From positions 86,868 to 150,867 of the forward strand of contig NZ_JBDJAW010000019.1 of NCBI RefSeq assembly GCF_039649665.1: a DNA stretch of 64,000 nucleotides. Reading direction: 5' to 3'. Positions 40,951-49,999 of this stretch are shown in pieces. The translations under genes were made by a program, and so were the position numbers. The number at the start of each line of letters is the position of its first letter. Position 1 is the stretch's first letter. The DNA comes from Microbispora sp. ZYX-F-249 (lineage in GTDB: Bacteria; Actinomycetota; Actinomycetes; Streptosporangiales; Streptosporangiaceae). The notes under the pieces are model-generated. The model did no database searches. It was not told the DNA's origin and saw nothing but the letters and a program-made list of their open reading frames with translations.

Positions 40951-41277
40951 TCAGCCGCAGGGGGTGGTGTAGTAGTCGGCCCCGCAGTCGTCGTAGAGGC
41001 TGTCCACGACGACTACCGGGGTGGTCCAGTAGCCCAGCGGGCGGCTCCAGTAGCCGAGTGGACGGCCCCAGTAGCCGTTGCCCCACCGGTGGCCCGAGGG
41101 GTGACCCCATCCATGTCCCCAGCCGCGTCCCCAGTCGGCGGCGTGAGCCGGAAGACCGGCCTGTGCGGTCGTGGCCGTCTGCCGCGGGGTGGCCGTCTCG
41201 GCCGAGGCCGCGATCGGCGCCATCACGACGAGTCCGGCGGCGCAGGCCGCGCCGGCCAGGAGCAGTCGCTGAATCAT
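40951..41277 (-). CDS. Small secreted Gly/Trp-rich protein
   Basis: A 108-residue protein with a signal peptide (MIQRLLLAGAACAAGLVVMA, cleavage likely after SAETA or earlier at ASA). The mature part is rich in Trp, Gly and His (GRGWGHGWGHPSG), then repeats GRPLGYWSRPLGYWTTP, and ends in a Cys pair (DDCGADYYTTPCG). The composition echoes the larger secreted protein at 37415. CAGGAGGTTACGC precedes the ATG, a strong ribosome-binding site. Confidence 0.7.
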   Translation of the reverse strand: MIQRLLLAGAACAAGLVVMAPIAASAETATPRQTATTAQAGLPAHAADWGRGWGHGWGHPSGHRWGNGYWGRPLGYWSRPLGYWTTPVVVVDSLYDDCGADYYTTPCG

Positions 41278-41300
41278 GCGTAACCTCCTGTTGCTTCGAA

Positions 41301-41315
41301 GTCACTCAATGTGAC
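41301..41315. promoter_or_regulatory. Inverted repeat upstream of small secreted gene
   Basis: GTCAC-TCAAT-GTGAC, 5-bp arms with a 5-base spacer, about 24 bases upstream of the ATG at 41277. Its spacing resembles the XRE site, but the arms differ. A weak candidate operator. Confidence 0.3.
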
Positions 41316-41550
41316 CGCTGACACGGTACAACGCCTCCGATCACGTTCCTGGACGGCGACACATCAAGCGACGGCAATGTCGCGAGAGGCACCGGCCATG
41401 CCTCCCGGCCCTCCCGGGCGGGCCGGTCCGCGAGCCGGCCGTGGCCCCCTGTCCGGAGACCACGGCCGGCACCCGATTCGTCAGGAGGCCCGAGACGCAC
41501 CTGCCGGCGTCACGGGCTATGGGCGGTGGTCAAGGCGGTGGCGGGCGGAC

Positions 41551-42540
41551 CTACCAGTCGCCGTCCCCGCCCTCGTCCTCGTCGCCCTCGAAGATCTCTT
41601 CGACGATCTCGCCCGCCACCAGACCACCGACCACTCCGGCGGCGCCGGCCGCGGCCACCGCACCCCAGCCCGGGCCGCTGTGGTGCTCGTGGTGGCCTCC
41701 GTGGAAATGAGCGTCGTGCCCGTGCTCGTAACCGCCGTGGCCGCCGTAACCGCCGTGGCCGCCGTACGGTGCGCCGTGCTGGGCCAGCCCGGTGAGCCAG
41801 CGGTCGATCTCCCCGGCCCAGTCCATGCGTACGGCGTCCTCGTGACCGACCCGGAAGCGGCCGATGGCGTCGGCGGAGTGGTGGCCCGCGCGTTTGTCGG
41901 CCTCCAGGATGACCTCCAGACCGGCGGGGTCGGCCACGAAGGTGAGCTCGACCTCCCCGACGACACCGGCCTGCCGCGGCGGCGGGTAGAACTCGATCTC
42001 CTGGTAGAACGGCAGCTCCTGGCGCACGCCGTGCAGGTGGCCCGCCTCCAGGTCGGCCGACTTGAAGGCGAAGCCGAGCCGGAGGAACGCCTCCAGGACG
42101 CGCAGCTGGGAGGGGAGCGGCTCGACCGCGACGGGGTCGAGGTCGCCCTTGTCGACGGCCTTGGCGATGGCCACCTCGGTGCGTACGCCGAGCGCCATGC
42201 CGGTCAGGTGCTGCCCGTCGATCTCGCTGATCGGGGCCTCCCACGGCACCGGAATCTGGAAGGCGATGCTCCGGTTCTCGCCCTTGCGCAGGGTGAACGG
42301 ACCGGACACCCGCGCACGGGAGAACTCGCCGAGCCCCGCGCTCTCGCCGTCGCCGTGCTCGAGCTCCACCCCGGCGACGAGGCCGAGAGTGATCTCCTCG
42401 ATCTCGGCGTCGAAGTCGCCGCCGGACAGTCTCACCTCGCCGGTGAGCACGCCGCCCGGCCGGACCCGTGGGGTGGTCAGTACGGTGTCCACCGAGGGGG
42501 CACCCACCCCGAGAGCGCCCAGCATCCGCTTGAAGACCAC
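41551..42540 (-). CDS. Spo0M-like sporulation-control protein
   Basis: A 329-residue protein of the Spo0M/arrestin-like family. The opening VFKRMLGALGVGAPSVDTVL and VRPGGVLTGEVRLSGGDFDAEIEEI, PFTLRKGENRSIAFQIPVPWEAP and LHGVRQELPFYQEIEFYPP are family blocks. The C-terminus adds a low-complexity GGYGGHGGYEHGHDAHFHGG segment, a hydrophobic glycine-rich stretch (AAAGAAGVVGGLVAGEIVE) and an acidic tail. It acts in the cytoplasm and is implicated in sporulation or stress in other bacteria. The GTG at 42540 follows GGGAGAAACAC. Confidence 0.85.
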   Translation of the reverse strand: MVFKRMLGALGVGAPSVDTVLTTPRVRPGGVLTGEVRLSGGDFDAEIEEITLGLVAGVELEHGDGESAGLGEFSRARVSGPFTLRKGENRSIAFQIPVPWEAPISEIDGQHLTGMALGVRTEVAIAKAVDKGDLDPVAVEPLPSQLRVLEAFLRLGFAFKSADLEAGHLHGVRQELPFYQEIEFYPPPRQAGVVGEVELTFVADPAGLEVILEADKRAGHHSADAIGRFRVGHEDAVRMDWAGEIDRWLTGLAQHGAPYGGHGGYGGHGGYEHGHDAHFHGGHHEHHSGPGWGAVAAAGAAGVVGGLVAGEIVEEIFEGDEDEGGDGDW

Positions 42541-42766
42541 GTGTTTCTCCCTGTAGACGGTCGATGAGGTGTGTCAGCCGCCCACTCGAACGATCAAGAC
42601 CAAGGGCCGGGTTCCGCCGGTTGGTAAAGATCGCGCTTTCGTCGGCCGGCAATCCGCGCGGCGGCGCCGGCACGCGACGGCCGCCAGGGCGCGTCACACC
42701 CGGGCGAGGGCGGACCACCAGGGCCGTAGGGCCGTGTCACACCCCCGCACGAGGATGGCCGCCCCT

Positions 42767-43429
42767 TCACCGGCGGCCGGAGGGTGTGCTCCTCGCATGT
42801 CCCGGCTGGCCCGTGACCGGCGGGCGCGGCCGAGTCAACCGGTGCACGCCCAGGCCGACGGCGGCCAGGACGGCCACCCCGGCCACCGCCAGGAGACCGG
42901 CCCGCTGGGAGATCTGCTCCACCAGCCCGTAGGAGCCTCCCGCGGCGTACCCGAGCCCCACGGTGCCGGCCCCCCAGGCCAGGCCGCCGGGCACCTCGAA
43001 GGCGAGGAATCTGGCGTACGGCAGGCGTCCCATGCCGGCCAGCAAGGGGATCAGGGCGCGCAGCAGACCGACCCAGCGGCCGAACAGGACGGCCCACCCG
43101 CCGCGCCGCCGCAGGTAGTTCTCGGTGCGGTCCCAGCGCTCCGCGCTCACCCGGCGGCCGAGCCGGCTGTCGCGCACGCGCGGCCCCAGCCGCCGGCCGA
43201 CCCGGTAACTGATCGAATCCCCCGCGACCGCGCCCACGCCGGCCACGGCCATCGTGAGCGGCAGGTTCACGTGGCCCGTGAAGGCGAGGAAGCCGGCCAT
43301 CAGCAACGTGAGCTCGCCCGGCACCACGAGCCCGACGAGTGCCGCCGTCTCCGCGCAGGCCATCAGCCCGACCACCAGGTAGGCCCACGGACTCGCCATC
43401 GCCATGAACTGGTGCAGCCCCTGTGTCAT
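42767..43429 (-). CDS. DedA-family membrane protein
   Basis: A 220-residue membrane protein of the DedA/SNARE-associated family: LVGLVVPGELTLLMAGFLAF, DSISYRVGRRLGPRVRDSRLG and FGRWVGLLRALIPLLAGMGRLPYARF, with conserved acidic E and the GRW...RAL.P motif. DedA proteins are implicated in lipid scrambling and membrane homeostasis. ATG at 43429 preceded by GGGGGGCAACCG. It is divergent from the methyltransferase at 43620. Confidence 0.85.
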   Translation of the reverse strand: MTQGLHQFMAMASPWAYLVVGLMACAETAALVGLVVPGELTLLMAGFLAFTGHVNLPLTMAVAGVGAVAGDSISYRVGRRLGPRVRDSRLGRRVSAERWDRTENYLRRRGGWAVLFGRWVGLLRALIPLLAGMGRLPYARFLAFEVPGGLAWGAGTVGLGYAAGGSYGLVEQISQRAGLLAVAGVAVLAAVGLGVHRLTRPRPPVTGQPGHARSTPSGRR

Positions 43430-43619
43430 CGGTTGCCCCCCGCCGCCGCGACGACTCCTCCCCACAATGCACGTCACACCGGGAACGTCAGTAGCTCGCG
43501 GCGGGAAAACCTCGGTAAGCGTCGGACCCGCGAGGGAGACTTCCGACCGCGCCCACTCGGGAGCCGGGGTTCATGGTCGAATCGTTCTTCCACCTCTTCC
43601 ACAGAGGAGACGAAGGCAC

Positions 43620-44216
43620 ATGAACCACAGATCTCTTCAGGAGACCAGGGAGTTCTTCGCCGCGAAGGCGGCCACCTGGGAGGAGAAGTATCCCGACGAC
43701 GGCCCGGCCTTCGCCGCCGCGATCGCCGAGATGGCGCTGCCGGCCGGGGGGCTGGCCGTCGACGCCGGCTGTGGAACCGCCCGCGCTTTTCCTGCGCTGC
43801 GGGACGCGGTCGGAGCAGCGGGGCGCGTGGTGGGCGTGGACGTCACCCCGGAGATGATCCTGTCGGCCCGCGCACGGGGGCGGGGCGACTACGGCCGGCT
43901 GCTGGTCGCGGACGTCGGGCGGCTTCCGCTCCGCGACGGCGTGGCCGACGGCGTGCTGGCGTCCGGGCTGATCTCCCATGTCCTCCGGCCGGCTGCCGTG
44001 CTGTCCGAACTGGCCCGGGTGACCCGGCCGGGCGGGATGCTGGCGCTGTTCCACCCCGTGGGCCGGGCGGTGCTCGCGGCACGGCGCGGCCGCACCCTGA
44101 CCTCCGACGACGTACGGGCCCGGCACAACCTGCGTCCCCTGCTGGACGAGACCGGATGGACCCTGGTCGATTACCACGACACCGACGAGCGCTATCTGGC
44201 GCTGGCTCGCAGATGA
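43620..44216 (+). CDS. Class I SAM-dependent methyltransferase
   Basis: A 198-residue Methyltransf_11 protein. Motif I is AVDAGCGTARA (about 46-56), motif II GVDVTPEMI, and motif IV LASGLISHVL; the 'post-I' acidic residue in DVTPEM is present. It methylates a small molecule; the C-terminal ARHNLRPLLDETGWTLVDYHDTDERY forms the substrate cap. A ribosome-binding site GGAGACGAAGG precedes the ATG. The gene is followed by a small membrane protein on the same strand. Confidence 0.85.
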   Translation: MNHRSLQETREFFAAKAATWEEKYPDDGPAFAAAIAEMALPAGGLAVDAGCGTARAFPALRDAVGAAGRVVGVDVTPEMILSARARGRGDYGRLLVADVGRLPLRDGVADGVLASGLISHVLRPAAVLSELARVTRPGGMLALFHPVGRAVLAARRGRTLTSDDVRARHNLRPLLDETGWTLVDYHDTDERYLALARR

Positions 44217-44338
44217 GCCGGCTTCGGCTTCGCTGTGACGCTCGGGACGGAATTCGACGCCGGACGAGGTTCGACGACGCTCGGGACGAGGTTGACGGCG
44301 CTCGCGGTTGGACGCGGGAAGAACGGTACATTGCGCCC

Positions 44339-44698
44339 ATGTCCTCCACCTCGCGGCCGGACGATCGCCTCGCGTCCGTGTTCCGCTTCGCCAGCGAGCT
44401 GATCGCCTGGGTCGCCACGCCGTGGGCCATCGCCTCGTGGTCCCTGCCGCTGGCCGTCCTGTCGGTCGTGGTGCTGATCGGGCTGCCGACGCTGCTGTCC
44501 ACTCCCGGCGACAAGCGGAACGTCATCGTCGCGGTGCCCGGGCCGGTGACGATCGCGCTGGTTCTCGTGCAGCTCGTGGCGGCGGTGGTGGCCGCGTGGG
44601 CGGCCTGGCCCCCGATCGCCGCCGTGCCGGTGACCGTGCTTGCCGCGATCACCGTCCTGCTCGAACTGCCACGCTGGCGGTGGCTCGCCTCCCGGTGA
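44339..44698 (+). CDS. Small four-TM membrane protein (DUF2568-like)
   Basis: A 119-residue protein with about four TM helices: FASELIAWVATPWAIASWSLP, LAVLSVVVLIGLPTLLSTPGD, VPGPVTIALVLVQLVAAVVAAW and AAVPVTVLAAITVLLELPRW. The pattern resembles the YrdB/DUF2568 family. No charged active-site motif is seen. It begins 122 bases after the methyltransferase. Confidence 0.6.
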   Translation: MSSTSRPDDRLASVFRFASELIAWVATPWAIASWSLPLAVLSVVVLIGLPTLLSTPGDKRNVIVAVPGPVTIALVLVQLVAAVVAAWAAWPPIAAVPVTVLAAITVLLELPRWRWLASR

Positions 44699-44914
44699 GG
44701 AGTTCCCCGCGGAGCGGATTCCGTCGCATGGCGGCCGCGCCGGCCGGCGATCGTGGCGGCGGATCGTCGCGTACCGTCCGCGCCCGACGCTGTCGATTCA
44801 CGTGTGGACTCGCCCTACGGCAGCGGGACGAGATTTCCGCGTTCGCTCAGCGGTTCGCTCTCCGGCCTACCGGCTGACGCGGGAGTGCCGTGTCCCCCGG
44901 GCTGGCCGGATTGT

Positions 44915-45133
44915 CTACCAGTGCGGGTCGAAAAGCACGATCGCGATCGACTCCAGCAGCCCGTCGCGTATCCGCGTCAGCACCCACACCACTATCGCGG
45001 CGAACGCGGTGCTGACGATGAGCGTCACCAAGAGCAGCGTCAGAAGAGATCGCCATGTGGGCCGGGGCCGACGCTGAATGACCATGCCACCAGCTAAGCA
45101 GGTGATCGACAGTAACACCAGATTCGTCGGCAT
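44915..45133 (-). CDS. Small membrane protein, hypothetical
   Basis: A 72-residue product with one TM helix (SLLTLLLVTLIVSTAFAAIVVWVLTR) and a short N-terminal segment. There is no ribosome-binding site at this ATG; an internal ATG at 45085 would shorten it by 16 residues. The hydrophobic C-terminal stretch and AT-rich setting leave its reality uncertain. Confidence 0.35.
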   Translation of the reverse strand: MPTNLVLLSITCLAGGMVIQRRPRPTWRSLLTLLLVTLIVSTAFAAIVVWVLTRIRDGLLESIAIVLFDPHW

Positions 45134-45271
45134 TCGCCGCAATTCGGTACAAATCATGAAAGCGTAATTTAGAATCGGCCGGCCGGAAAAGACCGCTTCC
45201 GACGTCGGGCAGAAAGGCCCGCGTGCGGTGGGGTGCACGAGATCCGCTCGGCATTCTGCGGGTGATCGTGC

Positions 45272-46600
45272 TCATCCGGCCGGCCCGCCGGCGTCGCGCC
45301 CCGATTCGCGCAGCCACCAGAGCAAAGCGGCCGAGACCAGGCAGGCGGCGGTGAACCACAACGGGGAGACGGTCGGCCTCGAAAAGGTCATGATCATCCC
45401 GTACAGGCCAGAGGCATCCGGCCGGCTGAGAACCCAACCGCCAGGGAGGCCGAGACCGTGCCGGTCGACCAGGGCCACGGCGGCGAACCCGCCGAGCGCG
45501 GTGAGGAGCAGGCCGCTCATGGCCACCCGGAACGCGGCTCGCCGATGCAGGGCGACGAGCACCAGTACGACCAGGCCGCCGAGACCGACGAACAGTTCGA
45601 GACCTTGCCAGAGCGCCGAGGACACACCATTCACTGGATCACTCAGGTCGCGGGGGAGCCGCTCGAGCGACACGTGCGGAGTGATCCATGCCGGATGACG
45701 GTTGGCCAGCGGCGGAAGGAGCAGGACCAGGCACGCGCTGACGCGGGCCGCCACCGCGAGCCCGGCTCTCCGGTCGGTCGGCAGAACGTAGGGGGCAGGC
45801 TCAGCGGGCGTGCGGGCGAGCTCGTGAGCGGATCGTGTCAGCCAGATCACGAAGAGGGCGTCGGCGGCCGACGTGGCCTCGTCGTAGACGTCGTGAAGGC
45901 CACCGGCCTCGCTCAGCGCCATGCCCCCGACGAGGAGCGCGTCCGGCACCACCACGGCAGCGATGCCGTACCACACGGTCGTGCGCCCCCAGCGGCCGTC
46001 CCGCCACTGGGCCACCAGCACCAGCACGGACCACACCAGGGCGCCGACGTCGGCGAAACCCCGGATCGCCGCCGCTCGCTCCGCTTCGCGCCAGTCGAGC
46101 AGGTCGAACACCTCGGTCGCCGCCAGGCTCACCTGGGCCAGCAGACCGGCGCCCAGGGCAAGGTCGGCGTGGCGTAAGGTGCGGCGCAGCACCGGGTGGA
46201 ACAGCACCACGACCGCCGACATCAGGAGCGCGTCGAGCACCACCGCCCACCACGGCCAGCTCGGCATGACGGCGTAGAACGCCCAGAACGCCACTGTCGC
46301 GTATAGAGCCCTACGCAGCGGGCGGGTTTCGCGGTCGGCCGAGCGGGCCCTCCCGTACGGCAGGCCCCGCAGCGCCTGCCACAGCGCCCAGGCCCACAGT
46401 CCACCCGCCAGGGAGAGAACGAGCACGGCCGGCCACGTGGCCGCGGCGTCCTCGTCCGCGTCGAGGAACAGCGCCAGCCGCCACAAAGGGCCGAGACCGC
46501 CACCGGTCAGTGCGAGCACGGCGGCGACCACCAGCGCCGCACATATCCACCGGTCACGAGCGCGGCGGGAAGACTCCACCGATAACGGTGCACGCGTCAC
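45272..46600 (-). CDS. Polytopic membrane protein
   Basis: A 442-residue membrane protein with about 12 hydrophobic segments. After RARDRWICAALVVAAVLALTGG there are PLWRLALFLDADEDAAATWP, WAFYAVMPSWPWW, ALMSAVVVLFHPVLR-like LLMSAVVVLFHPVLRRTLRH and DWREAERAAAIRGFADVGAL. No transporter signature is recognised. It looks like an integral-membrane signalling or glycosylation-related protein, but nothing decides. The GTG at 46600 is the start. Confidence 0.65.
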   Translation of the reverse strand: MTRAPLSVESSRRARDRWICAALVVAAVLALTGGGLGPLWRLALFLDADEDAAATWPAVLVLSLAGGLWAWALWQALRGLPYGRARSADRETRPLRRALYATVAFWAFYAVMPSWPWWAVVLDALLMSAVVVLFHPVLRRTLRHADLALGAGLLAQVSLAATEVFDLLDWREAERAAAIRGFADVGALVWSVLVLVAQWRDGRWGRTTVWYGIAAVVVPDALLVGGMALSEAGGLHDVYDEATSAADALFVIWLTRSAHELARTPAEPAPYVLPTDRRAGLAVAARVSACLVLLLPPLANRHPAWITPHVSLERLPRDLSDPVNGVSSALWQGLELFVGLGGLVVLVLVALHRRAAFRVAMSGLLLTALGGFAAVALVDRHGLGLPGGWVLSRPDASGLYGMIMTFSRPTVSPLWFTAACLVSAALLWWLRESGRDAGGPAG

Positions 46601-46845
46601 ATCCAGGAAGTCGAGCAGGGGGTGAGGCGCTTACCCTAGCGACTCCTGCTCGCGGCATTCGACGAAGTGAAACCGGACGCATTTGGCCGTCACTGATGAC
46701 CGCAATGGTCCAGGTACCAGCAGCCTCCGGCAAGGTCCTCACATGCCGCTGACCGCTCGGCCCACTGCATGCGCGAAGGTCGTACGCCGGGTCGAGCGCG
46801 CCCGGGCGCGGCGAGCTTGCCGCCCGCTGCTCGGCGGCAGGCGGG

Positions 46846-47184
46846 TCAGTCGTCGAACTCGAAACCGTCCGCCTCGGCGGCCGTGACGAGCCGCCGCATG
46901 CGGTCGGCGTCAGCCGCGATGGCCGCCATCCGGGTGCCCAGTTCCTCCAGTGCCCCGCGGTCTCCTCCGTACGCGCAGAACATGTCGCCTTCGGGGTTGT
47001 AGGAGAACCGGCCTTCCAAACCGGAGGCCTCGGTGCTGACGAGCAGTTGCGCGACGCCTTCCCAGAAATATCCGTTCGGCGTGTGAGCGAGCTCCTCGAT
47101 CACGTCGTCGACCTGCGTGGTTCCCACGTCCAGCAACAGCGAGTACTCTCCCGGAGCCGACTCGATCAGCCTCAATGGATGCAT
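46846..47184 (-). CDS. Imm51-type immunity protein
   Basis: A 112-residue protein whose blocks GYFWEGVAQLLVSTEASGLEGRF, YNPEGDMFCAYGGDRGALEELG and DADRMRRLVTAAEADGFEFDD match the Immunity-protein-51 pattern from memory. Such proteins protect against polymorphic toxins. No toxin gene is nearby, so it may be an orphan immunity gene. The ATG at 47184 is used; an upstream GTG at 47217 is possible. Confidence 0.6.
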   Translation of the reverse strand: MHPLRLIESAPGEYSLLLDVGTTQVDDVIEELAHTPNGYFWEGVAQLLVSTEASGLEGRFSYNPEGDMFCAYGGDRGALEELGTRMAAIAADADRMRRLVTAAEADGFEFDD

Positions 47185-47279
47185 CGGGGCATGCTGCCAC
47201 TTGTGATGCCAAGCCACAAGGCATGCCCGTCGACCACGTACTCTTCTGGCCCTGAGCGCCGTGTTCGTAATCGGGGTGA

Positions 47280-47417
47280 ATTGGCGCGGAAGAACCGGAC
47301 GAGATACGAGATGGGGTGGGAGTGCGCCTGTCGGAGCGGACCTGGTCGACCATGATCAGCAATGTCCGCCTTGGCCGCGACGAGTACCGAGTGGTCCGGC
47401 CGGCTCGGGCGGTGTAG
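47280..47417 (+). other. Open frame interrupted by TAG before 47424 gene
   Basis: In the frame of the gene at 47424, the stretch DEIRDGVGVRLSERTWSTMI SNVRLGRD is open from 47280 to a TAG at 47415-47417. The composition LSERTWS and RLGRDEYRVVRP resembles the DNA-contact part of XRE regulators. This may be a broken N-terminus separated from the gene by a single amber codon. Confidence 0.3.
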
Positions 47418-47423
47418 CACGCG

Positions 47424-47993
47424 ATGCTGTACGAAGGCCGGCTCGGCGCGGAGCTCAGCGTGGACAAGCAGGCGGCCGTGGTGCTCGCGATGGCCTGGGG
47501 GCTGGCCGCCCGCTCCCCGCACAGCTTGATCTACCTGCCGCTGCGTACGGCCCGCCCGGCTGACTCGGCCAACCAGGAGCGGCTGCTGGATCTGGTCCTG
47601 CTGCATCATCGCCTGGCGTTTCCGGTTTCCCGCTGGAAACAGGTCCGCGCCCGATTGGGACCGGGTAGGCCGCACGGCGTGAGACTTCCGTCGCAGGCGT
47701 TTCGGCAGCGCCCGGATGTTGATCAGCGACGGTGGACTCATCAGGGCTTTTGTGATCATCTCCGCTGGGACATCGCCGCGGACACCCTCTTCCTGGTCGG
47801 CAGCCGAGAGGCGTTCGAACTGGAGGCGGACCCGGTGCGTGCCCTGGCGGAAGATTGTCCGGGGCATCTCGCGGAGAGTCCCGATGCGCATTGCTGCGCT
47901 GAGATCAACCTGGGCCGGATGCGGATGGGGTACCCAGACCGCCGCCGCCCGTGGGCGGAGCTACACATCGAGTACTGCCGGCACCATCGATAG
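47424..47993 (+). CDS. Hypothetical protein, possibly truncated
   Basis: A 189-residue protein with MLYEGRLGAELSVDKQAAVVLAMAWGLAARSP, DHLRWDIAADTLFLVGSREAFE and RALAEDCPGHLAESPDAHCCAEI. No family recognised. The same frame is open for 46 codons upstream except for one TAG, so the true N-terminus could be lost. ATG at 47424 has no strong ribosome-binding site. Confidence 0.5.
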   Translation: MLYEGRLGAELSVDKQAAVVLAMAWGLAARSPHSLIYLPLRTARPADSANQERLLDLVLLHHRLAFPVSRWKQVRARLGPGRPHGVRLPSQAFRQRPDVDQRRWTHQGFCDHLRWDIAADTLFLVGSREAFELEADPVRALAEDCPGHLAESPDAHCCAEINLGRMRMGYPDRRRPWAELHIEYCRHHR

Positions 47994-48236
47994 CAGCGAT
48001 GCCGGTCCTCATTCGCCGCCGATGACATGTGAACCGACCCGCTTGTCCGAGTTCACTTGGTGAGGCCCACGCAGGCGGAAACGGGCATGGCAAGCGATTG
48101 CGCGGTGGTCACCTCATGGTCGAGAGCCGCTTCACCGTCGGCTGAGAATGCTTTTGGCGGCGAGGGAACGGCATACGGCTGCTCATGCCGATGAGCCCAT
48201 ACTTCGGATCACATAGGTGTGTCATGATCGAACGCG

Positions 48237-49190
48237 ATGAGCGCTGGAGGGGACCCCGATCCCCGTTTGAGTGAGGCTCGCCGGCACCACCTGGATCAGG
48301 TGAACGGTGTGCTTCGTCGCCCTGGCATGTACGGCAGGGATGAGATGGCGGAACGGCTCCTGCTGGAGGCGATGGCCGCCGTGGACGGGAGCCTGACGCG
48401 GTGGCAGGCGGAGTGCGATCGACTACGCGAACGCGAGGCTTTCACCGCGACGGGCGTCAAAGGCGCTTACAGCGACATCCTTCCCCCCGACGCCTTGCGT
48501 GAGGCCACGGCCTCCATCTATGCCGAGATCGCTCATCGTCTCGGCTGGCTGGAGCCGGATCGGGCGCTGTCGGCGGCGGAGTTCCAGCAGTTGAGCGCCG
48601 ACATCGGCGGGTGGGTGACGCAGGACCGCACGCTGTCGGAGGTCGTCGAGACGTTCGGGCCCCCGTCGCTGTGGATCGGCGGAACCAACCCGTTCTACTC
48701 CAAGACCCTTGCCTACGTCACCGCCGATCGCGACGACGACCTGAAGTGCTTTCACCTGTGGAACGCCTTCGCGGACACCGCGCCCGAGACCGGGTTGCGG
48801 GGCGTCCACCCCGAACCGGTGGTGCTCGCCGTACGCCATCGGCCGGGCCCTTTTCCCGGCGCCTTCTCGTTCACGCCGGAGGGCCTGCGCCGCAGGCCCG
48901 GCGCCGACCAGTGCAGTCCGCTCAGGCCGGCCGTCTGGATCTTCCACGGTGACCACGCCCGATACGCCTCCGGCGTGTTCGACACGCTGGACGCCGGACT
49001 CGCCTGGGCAGCCGAGCACCAGGTGACCGGGATCCTGGCCGAGTACCCGTACGGCGGCGCCTACGACGTCGCGGTCAGCGAAGGCCGCTTCACACCCTCG
49101 AAAGCGCATCACGGCACCGCCGATCACGTCGCCGCCTTCAGCCCGGGGTTACGTCATATCCACCTGACCGGCGGCCGCCCAGGCCAATAG
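48237..49190 (+). CDS. DUF7710-domain protein
   Basis: A 317-residue protein. The C-terminal block WIFHGDHARYASGVFDTLDAG, then LAWAAEHQVTGILAEYPYGGAYDVA and SKAHHGTADHVAAFSPG, matches DUF7710 as I recall it. The N-terminal part has RPGMYGRDEMAERLLLEAMAAVD and a helical SLTRWQAECDRLREREAF. It is cytoplasmic with no enzyme motif. DUF7710 proteins are often found as orphan immunity-like genes; the context here fits. Confidence 0.6.
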   Translation: MSAGGDPDPRLSEARRHHLDQVNGVLRRPGMYGRDEMAERLLLEAMAAVDGSLTRWQAECDRLREREAFTATGVKGAYSDILPPDALREATASIYAEIAHRLGWLEPDRALSAAEFQQLSADIGGWVTQDRTLSEVVETFGPPSLWIGGTNPFYSKTLAYVTADRDDDLKCFHLWNAFADTAPETGLRGVHPEPVVLAVRHRPGPFPGAFSFTPEGLRRRPGADQCSPLRPAVWIFHGDHARYASGVFDTLDAGLAWAAEHQVTGILAEYPYGGAYDVAVSEGRFTPSKAHHGTADHVAAFSPGLRHIHLTGGRPGQ

Positions 49191-49357
49191 ACGTCCGCTT
49201 CATGCCGCTGACCGACCCTGCCGGCGGCGAACCCGGCATTGGCTCAAGTGAAGCGATCCGGGTTGGAGGAGGCTTTGATGCGTCTCGCTCAATCGGAGAC
49301 CAGTCCCCGCCGCGCCCGCGCTCACTGAACAGCAATTGAGATATGCGACGATGAATC

Positions 49358-49687
49358 ATGATGTCCAGAATGCGAGCGGGTTGGGATCCTCTGGCGGTGA
49401 TCACGGCCCTGATCGTTCTGGTCATAATGGGCCTGTACCTTGGATTCGTCGCTCAGCAGGACGGTCAGGTGCTTGCCTGGTTCCTCGGCGCACTGGCCTC
49501 GGGTGCACTTCTTGCGTTCTACGGCGCAGTCCGTACGGCGCTCTGGCGGGGACTGGCGCTAACGGTGGCGGGCGTAATCCTGATGGTGGCCGGAATCCTC
49601 GGCATTCTCTCCATCGGCCTTCCGATCCTCGGCGCGGGTGTGCTGGCCTTGGTCGCTGCTGCGCGTGCACGGCAAGATCGACTATAA
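49358..49687 (+). CDS. Small membrane protein
   Basis: A 109-residue protein with three or four hydrophobic helices (ITALIVLVIMGLYLGFV, FLGALASGALLAFYGAVRT, GLALTVAGVILMVAGILGIL and LPILGAGVLALVAAAR). No charged motif. ATG at 49358. Function unknown. Confidence 0.5.
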   Translation: MMSRMRAGWDPLAVITALIVLVIMGLYLGFVAQQDGQVLAWFLGALASGALLAFYGAVRTALWRGLALTVAGVILMVAGILGILSIGLPILGAGVLALVAAARARQDRL

Positions 49688-49712
49688 GTGCGAACGCGGC
49701 GCATCCGCCGCG

Positions 49713-49739
49713 ACGGGCGCCACGGGCGCCACGGGCGCC
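49713..49739. repeat. Three 9-bp tandem repeats
   Basis: Three exact copies of ACGGGCGCC after the membrane protein stop. They lie within a GC-rich linker; no function seen. The rest of the 312-base gap before the GH5 gene holds only the operator at 49932. Confidence 0.7.
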
Positions 49740-49931
49740 ACAGCCTTCCACCACCACGGGCGACGGGAGTCTCGAACGGTGTGGCGGTGGCGACACGGCT
49801 GCAGGAAGTCTGCCTGAAATTTACAGCGGTGTCCGTCACGGACCAGCGGTCCGAGCAAATCGCCTCCCTTTCTGTTGACGCACTCCCGCCTCCTCTTTAG
49901 CGTGAGGCCTCCGTGGGTGATCGGCATTTTT

Positions 49932-49945
49932 TGTTATCGCTAACA
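49932..49945. promoter_or_regulatory. LacI-family operator upstream of GH5 gene
   Basis: TGTTATCGCTAACA is a near-palindrome with a central CG, matching the consensus of LacI-family operators (TGnnAnCGnTnnCA). It lies 55 bases upstream of the chosen start. TTGACC (49963-49968), a -35-like hexamer, is 17 bases from the operator end. A LacI-type sugar repressor would bind here, but none is encoded in the window. Confidence 0.6.
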
Positions 49946-49999
49946 GTGTGCACAAGTGAAAGTTGACCCAGCAATTCAGATCTAGTGATGGGACATTTC

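Noticed and set aside
42569..44300. Plus-strand extension upstream of the small membrane protein
   Set aside because: Shadow of DedA and methyltransferase genes in other frames; only the last 119 residues from ATG 44339 look like a membrane protein.
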